NCBI GenBank assembly: GCA_000827325.1
Contig: KN832873.1
Coordinates: forward strand, 1,068,245-1,132,244
Direction of reading: 5' to 3'
Length of the DNA stretch: 64,000 nt
Origin: Oidiodendron maius Zn
Lineage: Eukaryota > Ascomycota > Leotiomycetes > Myxotrichaceae
Part shown: positions 45,654 through 55,341 of the stretch, piece by piece
Layout of the letters: each line of letters starts with the position of its first letter
Position numbering within the stretch: position 1 is the first letter of the stretch
Notes under the pieces: generated by a model
Seen by the model: the letters and a program-made list of their open reading frames with translations, nothing else
Told to the model about the DNA's origin: nothing
Database searches by the model: none
Program-made: the position numbers and the translations under genes

Positions 45654-48372
45654 ATGGCTGAGCAGCTTAAGTCTCCACTGCCACAGTCATATGCCAGTAC
45701 ACTTCGAGACGATGCAGTACGACGTTTATCGAGATCGCCTCATCCATACCACAAACAGAAGTCCGAATTGCCCTATGCTTCCGAGCGATTTAGTCCATCC
45801 GGATCTCCGAATATAGCATTTTGGCCTGCAGGAATCCAAGACGATGAAGTGCCGGAGAGTCAGACAACAATCTCGGAACGGTATCGCGAGTCCACAAATA
45901 GCGACAGTGGGACCGAGGCAGATGATGAGCACTTCTTGAAAGGACTGCCGGCACCGAGGTTACGTCCGCCCAAAGGTTTGAGAGGTATAGATGGATCTCT
46001 GTCCGGCACATCGACCCCTCTGTTATCTTCGGCGATAGTAGATGATGTCGGATACAGAAGACTTCAAAGCTCCATTAAGAGGGCTTTATCGCATGAAGAT
46101 CTGAACGAGAGGGATGTGCGCAAGGCAGTGGAATCATTTCGATATGGTCGAAGAATTGAGATCGTGAGGAGAGTGACTGAGAGCAGCATACTAGGCTTCG
46201 TTGGGATAATTCTATGCTTCAATCCAGACGTTAGAGAACTTGTCTCTCTCTGGAAGAAAGGTAACGCACTAGAATGTTGTATTACTGACCGAGCTAACTG
46301 TTCTAGAACTCTCCTGCCAAGTACTCGTCATAACATCGCTTATTATTGCCTATCCATTACGGTTATTACGATACATAAATCCTCAACGTCCATGGAGATT
46401 GCCATTACCCCTGGCAATTCCTGCCAGCTTCGATCCAGCATCACTGCTCTACCCGCCAACAATCACCATATTCGTCTCCTTATTGATATTTCTCCGCAAC
46501 CCCGCCGGTCTCTTGCCAGGCATAATACTGTCTATATCCTCACTCCCCAGGGAGCTGATACCATCTGTTGGGGGCCTGGGCGGATCCAATACCATGCATT
46601 GGGCGTTGTCTTCTATACCACTTCTCTATTTTGAAACTACTCAAAGGTCCAAAATCGATGCGCCATACCCACAGCAATTCATATTGGATCCCGAGATATT
46701 AATTATAATACCTCCCTTACACCAAGCCCTGTCAACGACTCTGCACTATTTGACAACCACCAGTCTCCTCCCAGCCGAGCTACAAATGCTATCAATTTCC
46801 TCAATATACTTACTATTACTGGCATCTTCGCCACAAGCTGTCATCTTAAAGGCAGTACTGTGGATCGGCGGGATTGGCCTTCTAGTAACTTGTGAACGCG
46901 TACTTCGATGGGGCGTAGCTTTAGCACGAGTGCCAAGATGGCGGTTCAGACGTGTTGTCTCCAAACCTCTCAGCGAGAGGATGTCGAAACTCTCCTTAAG
47001 AGCCTTACTATTCGGCAGACTTAAAGCATCCCTATTTGCACCTGATGGTGCAGTTACTGATTCAAGCGATGATGACTATTCTATGAATCGATCAAAAAAA
47101 CAAATGCCAACATCTGAGTCTGTCTCTAACGACAGCTACATAATCTTAAACGGAAACAAAGGACATGATAATAACAGTTCGCCAAATCGAAAGCGTCACA
47201 CCCTACAAGCTATGCTCACCCAGTCCACAGCGAAGGCTCGTAACAGAACGTCCAACCGAAAAAAGAGATCATCGTCTTCTAGTGTGCAAGCTTTCTTCCA
47301 CCTCACGCAAGCCCAAGCAACCGCCAGGAAATGGATGTACGCTGGATATGTGTATGCCTGGGTTGTGATAATTATGTTAGGCCCTGTAAGGGCGTATGTA
47401 CAAGCATTTGCTTTGCATCAAAATGAGCCCGTAGGCTGGGCTCTTGGGTACTTCTTTGGTGATATCCCGTGGTTCAGGATGGAGGTTGTCAGCTCCAACC
47501 TCCAACGATGGATATCCCTACCCCGCCGAAGCGGCCTAGAAAATGAAGAATCTTGCCATCTAGGATGGGTGCAACACCTGCGACACGCATCTTTCGGGGC
47601 GGCCAATACACGATTAATTCTCTCTGCATACTGGCTTGCAGTCATCGTCTTTGGCCTTGCCATTGTATTCCGCCTCTCAACGATCGTCGAGGTCGATACC
47701 CGTCGCAAAGTCTTCCACTTCATGATGGTGGCCATGCTGCTTCCGGCCACATATGTCGACCCAACTTTTGCGGCACTATCCTTAAGTCTCATCCTCGCCA
47801 TCTTTCTCCTCCTCGACCTCTTCCGAGCATCACAGCTACCGCCTCTCTCCAAATCACTGGCCTACTTTCTCGCCCCCTACGTCGATGGACGAGATCTTAA
47901 GGGACCTGTAGTGATATCACACATCTTCCTCCTGATCGGCTGTGCTATCCCGCTTTGGCTCTCCCTCGGCGCACTTCCACGGACTGGGCAAGGCGCCCTT
48001 TCTGGCTGGGAGGTCCCGCACCGTGAGGTTAGCATGGTGTCGGGTGTGATATGTGTCGGTATGGGCGATGCTGCAGCGTCGCTGGTTGGGCGGCGCTATG
48101 GACATCGGAAATGGCTCTGGCGCGGCGGAAAGAGCATTGAGGGCAGCGCGGCATTCGCGCTGGCAGTGGGGGTCGCGCTTGGCCTAGCAAAGGCCTGGCT
48201 TCGAATCGGCGGGTGGCCTGCGAACAACGACGACCCGTGGGTGGTGACGGCCGGAAAGGTGGGCATTGCCGCTGCCGTGGCTAGCCTGACGGAGGCGGTG
48301 CTCACTGGAGGCAATGATAATGTTGTAGTTCCTATTGTGCTGTGGCTTTGTGTAAAAGGATTGGATATATAA
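45654..48372 (+). CDS. SEC59: Dolichol kinase
   Basis: Exons 45654-46260 and 46307-48372 (46-nt intron, GAGCTAAC branch) give 890 residues. The start is the first ATG in frame. A 200-residue disordered N-terminus precedes many hydrophobic segments. The C-terminal 250 residues hold the kinase signature: VDTRRKVFHFMMVAMLLPAT, DLFRASQLPPLSKSLAYFLA, and the CTP-binding loop VGMGDAAASLVGRRYGHRKW with GGKSIEGSAAF. It phosphorylates dolichol with CTP in the ER membrane to make the lipid carrier for N-glycosylation, O-mannosylation and GPI anchors. It is longer than yeast Sec59 because of the N-terminal extension and a Ser-rich loop (about residues 440-540), as is common in filamentous fungi. Tail-to-tail with TIM9. 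Confidence 0.9.
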
Positions 48373-48684
48373 GAATATCTCTCTGTATAATGACTAGATA
48401 CCCAGAGGTAAAAGGTAGTCGAGGTTTATACGATATGTATTAATGACCAACACTTTGATATACAATTCAGTTCCTTCCTTGGTTTTCTCGTCAGAGTTGA
48501 ATATGATCTCATTCATATTTTCTATGTACACTTATCAGGCCTCCCCATTTCCCATGGCTCATGCAGAAAAGTCTCTAATTCATCCAGGAGAAAGGTGCCA
48601 TCCCACGTATTTGTTTATAATTTCCCATACTCGTACAAATATACCAGACATAAGGTACGCCAAAAATATGCACCCAATGCAGAT
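48373..48684. other. Convergent spacer between dolichol kinase and TIM9
   Basis: 312 bp between two 3' ends, with probable polyadenylation regions. No gene was seen. Confidence 0.4.
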
Positions 48685-49280
48685 TTATCGCCCCGGAGGC
48701 GGCTGGTTCATCATTTGTGCCTGCTGTTCTTGGAACCTCTGTCCGATGCGCTCGCTGCCAGCCATGAACTTGCTGACGCACCGCGACACGCAGCCTGTCT
48801 CACGAGCGACCAGAGATTTAGTGGTAAAGTCGTCCACACAAGACTCGAAGCAGTGGTTGACGAGGTTGGAGAACATCTGAGGGATTGGGGCGTTAGCAGG
48901 ATTCTCGAAACCGTAGTAGGGGAGAAGACAGCGATTGAGGTCTGGGATCACGGAATTGACAGGAACTCAGAGAACTGATTTGGGTAATAGTGAGTTGTAA
49001 TGATGTCCGAGTAGCGGAAGCTGAGCTGGTTGAGCTTCTTTTGCGAGAGATGGGAACAACTTTGACGAGGCACACGACAACTTCTCCTTTCACGCGGTTC
49101 TGCTGTGTGCCCGATGCGCGAACAATGAACAAAGAGATAGACCTACTCCCATGAACTCCTTCATTTGCTTCTTCTCCATGCGAGATTGAAACTCCCTCTG
49201 CTCGGCGCTTGTGAGTCTGCTTGGGTTAGCATTGAAGCTTTGCAGAAGTTTTGGGGCTGGCTAGCTACATACCCGTCCAT
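48685..49280 (-). CDS. TIM9: Mitochondrial intermembrane-space chaperone Tim9
   Basis: Minus-strand exons 49280-49273 (8 nt), 49216-49147 and 48876-48685 give 89 residues, the usual Tim9 size. The tiny first exon ends ATGGACGG; joined to exon 2 it gives [20 protein letters not shown], the family N-terminus. Exon 3 carries the twin CX3C motifs, C35-FES-C39 and C55-VSR-C59, then [16 protein letters not shown]. These cysteines form two disulfides through the Mia40 relay. Tim9 pairs with Tim10 to carry hydrophobic precursors across the intermembrane space. The second intron (48877-49146) is 270 nt, long for this region. A TCACGTG element lies about 220 bp upstream. Confidence 0.92.
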
Positions 49281-50533
49281 GATTGCTGATGATTAAAAAA
49301 GGTGTGGTGTGGGAAGAGGATGGAGGCGGCGAGAAGAAATTTAAACTTGGTATAGAGGTCCTTTCGATGAGAGCGTGTTCAAGGACGAGGTTGAAATACG
49401 ATGTATCTCAACGTTCTTTTGAAGGTGCAGATATTTGGCTATTATTTTGCCTGAGGCGTTAGGAATAAAGAAATTAATTGCCGAGTATTTACCGAAAAAG
49501 TCACGTGCATTTTGGAAGCTGACGACCTGAACAGGAAGTCAGAAAATTATATTACGAGGAATATAGAGTGCATGCACTTGTACTGCATCAATATCACGTC
49601 AGGGAGGTATTTTTACACCCTCCTATTTCAGTAGTGTGAGTGCCTCGGGACATTACCATACCAAGAATCTCCATGCAGTTTGGCTCTAGGTAGATTAGGA
49701 AGACCGCTACTGCCGGCCTCCTCGTAAAGATGCGCAAAGGGCAAATTTTGGAAATACCGTACGGATACACAATCAATAAAAAGGGAAAACCTGATATCTC
49801 GAGTGGCGTACCAACTTTCCTTTTTCTCACGTATTCTTACGCCTCAGGCCACAAGTGATAAAAATAGAGTTTCGCCCCCTGGTGAGAAAGTTTGGTGGTC
49901 AGAAGTCCATCGGGTGTCCTGCGCCGGTTTATCCACTTAAATATGTTGGTTCCTCAGGCGTCGGGCAGGCAAGTCGAAGCGCTCCAGAGTCCCCTCCATC
50001 AATACCCGAGCCGCTAGAGCACAACAGGGTTAGTGCACAGATCCCAAGAACTTCCCAAACTCTCCACCAGCAAGGCGCCCTCTCTCCCCAATTCCAACTG
50101 GCAACATCACCTCCTTCCCTCCACGGTGGTCGCGCTCGACAACGCGGCCTGCTCACCCCAAGCTCTCTGTTGCATTGCTGAGATCGACTGTCCTTCAGCC
50201 CTCCCTCTCGTCTGACCAACATCGCTGATCCCCTCGATCTATCCGTCGCGTCGCGCTGCGCCTCCAGCGAGTTCCACACCACAAGACTCACCCTATACCT
50301 CTCTCCAGAGCCTGCTTCCCGCAACCGAATGCCGTCCGACTGCTCCGCACGATTTGCCCTGCTCGTCGCTCATTGATATTGCTGCTCTTGTCGTCGCCGC
50401 TATTCTGTAGTCCGACTGCGAGACTCGATCTTGTCCGGGCTCGTCGGTCCACGGCCGTGGCCCCATCGCTGGACGCCCCGCACCACATCTGCCATTGCCT
50501 ACGACCAGACAGACCGACTCGCCCATCGCAGAT
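49281..50533. other. Divergent region between TIM9 and the RhoGAP gene
   Basis: 1.25 kb serving as promoters of TIM9 (minus) and the RhoGAP gene (plus). The left half is AT-rich. The right half from about 49950 is C-rich and pyrimidine-biased, like a long 5' leader of the RhoGAP transcript; open frames there on both strands show no domain. Confidence 0.4.
49501..49508. promoter_or_regulatory. TCACGTGC element upstream of TIM9
   Basis: CACGTG core about 220 bp before the TIM9 start codon (minus strand). It parallels the CACGTG elements upstream of CCT3 and the OGFr-domain gene. Confidence 0.35.
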
Positions 50534-53500
50534 ATGGCGTCCGAACACCCAGCCGCGTCGTCGTCGCAGCAGCCCTTTGCACACCCGCAACCTGCTCCGG
50601 TTACGCCCACATCTCACCCCGCATCACCCCCGACGAAACAAAGCCTAAAGCAATGGTGGAAGGGATTCCGGCCACCGCAAAAGGCCCAGGAAGCACCTGG
50701 TAATTCCCCCTCACTTGGTATTTATTCATTTGTGGGAGTGCAGCCATACTACACCTCCAAGGGTTTTGTCTCGAAGTTGCCCAAAGACTTACCCCCCATC
50801 TTCCAAGAGAATGCTATGGATGGTAGTGCGCCGGTCATAGACGGGATGCCATCTGGGGAAGCTAGTGTGGCATCTTCAATCCCACAAGAGTTGATCAAGT
50901 TTAGTGCGACTGCCCAAGATGGACTGTCTCGTGAAGAAGCTTGTCAGGCATCTTTACTCCAGCACAATTCTGTAGGAAATGAGCCAACCATAGTCATCCA
51001 ACAACCTGAAGAAGTTAGTCCGGCATCTTCGTTACAAGAGATAGACCACAAGTGCTCTGCCTTTCGACTTTGCAAGCCGCAGAGACTTCTGCGTCCCCAG
51101 TCCAGACGACACCCAAGTAGTATCTTGGGTTATGCTAGCAATCAGAATGATATTCAGCCACCCCAGTCATCAGCCAACGCTAAGCAGCGATCTGCATCTA
51201 ACAAGCAAGTGATATGCAGTCCAAGCGGCATTCTGATTTCTGGCAATGATGGTGAAGGAAACACTCCATGTGGAGTTGGAGTACTTCCTGGACACAATAA
51301 GAAACCCCTGCTCATCTTTGAAAGCCTAACCTTCGATCCATTCAGTTCAAAATTTAATGTAGGAAAGATTGCTAAATATTTCAAAGCAACCGGTCATCAA
51401 GGCATCTTCGGTGTCCCACTTCGCGAAAGTATCACGTACGCTAACGTTGCCATCTCGCTCGTCGATTCCGAGGGTAAGAGCTACATATATGGATATGTAC
51501 CGATTGTTGTTGCCAAGTGTGGTGTGTATCTGAAGGAAAAAGGTACGTGGCGATGCTTATATCGCGCTCGGGAAGCGACTAACATGTGCCAAGCCACCAA
51601 CGTAGAGGGAATTTTTCGCTTGAGTGGCTCCGAGAAGCGTATCAAGGAACTTCGCGCTATATTTGACTCGCCTGAACGCTATGGGAAAGGCCTAGACTGG
51701 GCGGGATACACCGTGCACGATGCTGCAAATGTTTTGCGAAGATACCTCAATCTCCTCCCAGAGCCCATTGTCCCGCTCAATCTCTATGAACGATTTCGCG
51801 ATCCCTTACGAGGCCATACAAAACAAGCTGTTGGTGATAATGAAGGCCCTCAGCTGGAAGAGGGTTTCGATGTCGGCAAAGCTATTGTCACGTATCAAGA
51901 GTTAATAACTGAGCTTCCCCCGCTGAACCGCCAACTGCTTCTGTACATTCTCGACCTTCTAGCTGTCTTTGCGTCGAAGTCGGACGAAAATCGCATGAAT
52001 TCACAAAATCTGGCTGCAATTTTCCAGCCTGGGATGCTTTCGCATCCTTTGCACGACATGGCGCCAGCTGAGTATCGACTCAGCCAGGACGTCCTGATCT
52101 TCTTGATTGAGAACCAGGACCATTTCTTAATTGGGATGAGGGGTACCGCAGCTGATGAGAAGACTGTTCAAGAAGTCCAGAGCGGTGCCACTTCCCCGGG
52201 CACTCCAGCCACTCCTGGCAAGCAGAGAAATAGTGTTGCTAGGTCTTCATCAAATGCCAGTGCCGGGGCGGAGAGCGTGCGCAAGTTTGGTGGTGTACGA
52301 AGAAATGTGTCTGTGTCATCACGGCAATCGCGACAGTCGAACGGCGGATTGAGTCCATCTACTCCGACGTATGGCGGCACATTATCGGCAAGCGGAGGTC
52401 TTCATCGAAGCAACACTGTGCCTTCCAAGAAATCACCAGGTCTCCCGCAGGGTCGAATGCAGAAGAATTCTGGACCACCCTCTCCAGCACCGATCGGTGT
52501 TTCTCCGCAGGAGCCTGCAGCTTCCAATGATATGTCTTCTGTTGCGCCTGCGGCCGCACCTGAGCTCTTGGCCTCACTTGGTGCTGTACCTGCTGCAGCC
52601 TCGTCCATCCTGGCGCCATCATCTCATGCTGCATCTGCTGTCACCAGTCAAGAAAGATTGCTCGGTGACCAGCTTGAGAAGCAGCCCGAAGTTGCCACTC
52701 CATCCAAGGAACGAAACCTCACGAGCTTCTTTCAGCGATCGCCAACTGGGGAGACTGAGAAGTCTGAGAAGCGGCCCCCAAACAAGTTGAGAAAGAAGCG
52801 TGTAACCAGTTCGAACCCAAGTGCTCAGAGTTCGACCAATTCCCTCCATGGCCAGCAGAGCAGTGGAGTTTCACCAGGACTTCGCCCAGACCGCGATGCG
52901 GAGGACATCGAAGAGCATCCAAAGCTGGAGGCGATTCATTCTATGAGCCCGGTACTATCGAGTACGGCAGTAGTCGACACTACAGTGGCAGGGGCTGAGC
53001 TCACGTCGCCTACAATGGAGACGCCTCGTGCCGAACAATCTCATTTCCCACTACAGTCCGGATACACTCCACCGCGAGATCAAACATTGAAGCCCAAGGA
53101 ATCTCCTGTCTCGTCTATACATTCCCGCTCTTCATTCAATGACCCATCCGATCTGGACCGCATCGATGACCCTGCAACTGCAGTCGAACAGAAAGAGAAA
53201 CGCTCGAGATGGAGACTATCTCGGCGAAAAGATGATTTACGTGGAAATACTCTCAGCCCGCAGAGAGCACTCGGGTCTGATGCTGGTGCCGGAACTAGCA
53301 CTAGTTCTGTTGGCAGCTCGGCGCATCCCAGAAAGAGCTTCACCGGCGACACTGTCCCTGTCGGCCCGGATTCCAATTTTGTTAGTACCCATCTGCAATC
53401 AAGCAATGAGAGTAATCCGGGTCATACGGCTCCATCTGGTGATGAGAGGAAAGGCCCCCTAGGTTGGATAAAGAGCAAGATGCGGGAGAAGCGTGAGGAG

Positions 53501-53653
53501 AGAGAGGCCGAGAAAGAACGAACCAAAAGCCCTCCCGCTTCGACTGAGCGTCTAGCAGGCAGAGGGAAGAGCATGGATATCAAGAGGGAAGAGAACCCGG
53601 AGAAGTTTGCCCAGGAGCCTCCTGTCCTTCATGCCGAACCGGGCCCACAGTGA
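50534..53653 (+). CDS. Rho GTPase-activating protein (Sac7/Bag7 type)
   Basis: Start ATG 50534. One intron is clear: 51543-51593 (51 nt, GACTAAC branch). It is a multiple of three, so the frame also reads through, but the family join is VYLKEK-ATNVEGIFRLSG. That gives 1022 residues. The RhoGAP domain runs from GIFGVPLRESITYANVAISL through the arginine-finger loop GIFRLSGS (Arg345), AANVLRRYLNLLPEPIVPL and NLAAIFQPGMLSHP to FLIENQDHFLIGM. A long Ser/Pro-rich tail ends with a charged segment. It stimulates GTP hydrolysis on Rho-type GTPases that control cell-wall integrity and actin. Bases 50700-51401 form a 702-nt in-frame block with intron-like borders; if spliced out the protein is 788 residues with the domain following the N-terminal Gln/Pro-rich head directly. 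Confidence 0.87.
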   Translation: MASEHPAASSSQQPFAHPQPAPVTPTSHPASPPTKQSLKQWWKGFRPPQKAQEAPGNSPSLGIYSFVGVQPYYTSKGFVSKLPKDLPPIFQENAMDGSAPVIDGMPSGEASVASSIPQELIKFSATAQDGLSREEACQASLLQHNSVGNEPTIVIQQPEEVSPASSLQEIDHKCSAFRLCKPQRLLRPQSRRHPSSILGYASNQNDIQPPQSSANAKQRSASNKQVICSPSGILISGNDGEGNTPCGVGVLPGHNKKPLLIFESLTFDPFSSKFNVGKIAKYFKATGHQGIFGVPLRESITYANVAISLVDSEGKSYIYGYVPIVVAKCGVYLKEKGTWRCLYRAREATNMCQATNVEGIFRLSGSEKRIKELRAIFDSPERYGKGLDWAGYTVHDAANVLRRYLNLLPEPIVPLNLYERFRDPLRGHTKQAVGDNEGPQLEEGFDVGKAIVTYQELITELPPLNRQLLLYILDLLAVFASKSDENRMNSQNLAAIFQPGMLSHPLHDMAPAEYRLSQDVLIFLIENQDHFLIGMRGTAADEKTVQEVQSGATSPGTPATPGKQRNSVARSSSNASAGAESVRKFGGVRRNVSVSSRQSRQSNGGLSPSTPTYGGTLSASGGLHRSNTVPSKKSPGLPQGRMQKNSGPPSPAPIGVSPQEPAASNDMSSVAPAAAPELLASLGAVPAAASSILAPSSHAASAVTSQERLLGDQLEKQPEVATPSKERNLTSFFQRSPTGETEKSEKRPPNKLRKKRVTSSNPSAQSSTNSLHGQQSSGVSPGLRPDRDAEDIEEHPKLEAIHSMSPVLSSTAVVDTTVAGAELTSPTMETPRAEQSHFPLQSGYTPPRDQTLKPKESPVSSIHSRSSFNDPSDLDRIDDPATAVEQKEKRSRWRLSRRKDDLRGNTLSPQRALGSDAGAGTSTSSVGSSAHPRKSFTGDTVPVGPDSNFVSTHLQSSNESNPGHTAPSGDERKGPLGWIKSKMREKREEREAEKERTKSPPASTERLAGRGKSMDIKREENPEKFAQEPPVLHAEPGPQ

Positions 53654-54438
53654 TGATTATAGAATGGTGGTGCTAATGACGACAACTATTTCCCAGATTA
53701 CTAGGAGTACACCAAAAGACGCATCTTCTGCTTTTCGGCCCTCTCATTAGGGAGTTCTGGAGTTCAGCAAGAAAGGCGCCGCGGACGATGCTTCTTTTAT
53801 TAGCGTTCAATTTTTCCCCTTTTCGAATTCATGATTTCCAAGATCGGATACCCCCGGACACATATTTCCCCTTTTCCTTACCTTTTGATCACGCTACTTT
53901 GATGGAGCACGGGTTGAAAGAAAGTGGGTTTGGAATATAATGTACCAAGTTTTGTACACGTTTGGAGACGGAGGCTGGATGGAAAGCTATGTTGTCTAAG
54001 TAGTAGATGGGATGGATGGAGCTTGGCCTTGACGAAAACCCAAAGGGCTTCCTCTTTGCCTCTCCTTTTCCTTTCATAGGGTCACCATACGGGCTGGACG
54101 ATATTTGATGACTGGGAAAGGGTCTGGCGGAGTTGGTCATAGACAGAGAGTGAGTTATCTGTCGCGAGAGGAATACATGACATATACCAAGTCCGTTGAT
54201 GGATAGATGATTGATGGGCATCAGGATATTCATTTACCCGCTCTCATACGTATCTATCTATGTGTACTAAATCCCTGAGAATCTAATGATAAGTCAAAGA
54301 CAAGCCAGGGAAGCCTATGAAGCCTATCCGAATTATGAATCCATAATGATGGGTATAAAACGATAAAATCTATCAACTACTCCTGAGTTCCTAGATAGGT
54401 AATCCCTTATTTGTGTGCTCAGCAGTGCGGTACCCAAT
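53654..54438. other. Convergent intergenic region
   Basis: 785 bp between the 3' ends of the RhoGAP and SDR genes. Tetranucleotide-like GATG/GATA runs occur around 53960-54260. No gene is supported. Confidence 0.4.
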
Positions 54439-55341
54439 CTACTTCGACTTCCCCCATAACTTCCTCCTCGTCGTGACCTCCGGCAGAATAAGCATATCCT
54501 GCACCCCGTCTGGCAACCAATTCACCACACCCCTCTGCACCGCATGTACCCAGTACCCATGCACATACCTCCTTCCATACCCGACCTGCCTCAGCGCCAT
54601 TCCCGCCCACCTTTTCGCACTCGGTCTTAGGAAACTCTCCTTTAGGATATTCCCCAGGGTACTCACCTCGACGATATCAAGCGTCAGAAACTCAACGTCG
54701 CGATGGCCCTCGGCGCGCATCTGCATCCCCAGAGAGCGGCTCCAGGCGCGCAAGTAGGCCTTGGCACCGGCGTAGATGGAGAGCCAGGGCATGCCAATGG
54801 CGGTGGTGGAGCCCATGGTCAGAATGAGAGAGGGAGAGTGGGCTTTCAAAGTGGGGAGAGCGTAGTGCGTGAGTTGCGTGGCGAAGCGCAGGTTGGTGTT
54901 GATCTGGGCATCGATGTCCTCCGCCGAGGGTGTCTCGTAGCCCAAGCCGACATTATTGACGAGGATGGTGAGATTTATATCCTTTATGAGGTCTGGGAAG
55001 GTGGAGGACTGGATGGGCTTGTACTCTTTCGTGTCGAAGATGAAAATCAGGATTGAAATTGAAGGGTTATGTTTTTGAATGGAGGATTTCACCGCTGTAA
55101 GTTTGGAGAGATTACGACCATGCAGGATGAGGTTGAAGTTGTGTGAAGCAAGTTCTTGAGCGATGCTTAGACCAATGCCATCGCTGGCGCCGGTGATACA
55201 TGCCCACGGTTGGGGGCCGTGGTAATAGTGATGGAGCCTGGAGGAACGGAGGTAGGTGGTGAAGAAGACCACCACTTGGTAGATAGCACATGCAACAGAA
55301 AGGAGACCTGCGGCGTAGATTATCTGAGTGATAAGCCCCAT
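54439..55341 (-). CDS. Membrane-anchored short-chain dehydrogenase, 17beta-HSD12/3-ketoacyl-CoA reductase-like
   Basis: Single exon of 300 residues. Residues 5-30 form a hydrophobic anchor (IIYAAGLLSVACAIYQVVVFF). The Rossmann fold begins with TGASDGIG (50-57, NADP-binding), then LHGRN (Arg favours NADPH), NNVG (129-132), catalytic Ser178 and YAGAK (Tyr190, Lys194). The layout matches the ER-bound steroid dehydrogenase / very-long-chain 3-oxoacyl-CoA reductase group. At 300 residues it is shorter than the essential elongase reductase Ifa38, so it may be a paralogue with another substrate. The active site is complete. Convergent with the RhoGAP gene and divergent from the surface protein gene at 57231. 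Confidence 0.86.
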   Translation of the reverse strand: MGLITQIIYAAGLLSVACAIYQVVVFFTTYLRSSRLHHYYHGPQPWACITGASDGIGLSIAQELASHNFNLILHGRNLSKLTAVKSSIQKHNPSISILIFIFDTKEYKPIQSSTFPDLIKDINLTILVNNVGLGYETPSAEDIDAQINTNLRFATQLTHYALPTLKAHSPSLILTMGSTTAIGMPWLSIYAGAKAYLRAWSRSLGMQMRAEGHRDVEFLTLDIVEVSTLGNILKESFLRPSAKRWAGMALRQVGYGRRYVHGYWVHAVQRGVVNWLPDGVQDMLILPEVTTRRKLWGKSK

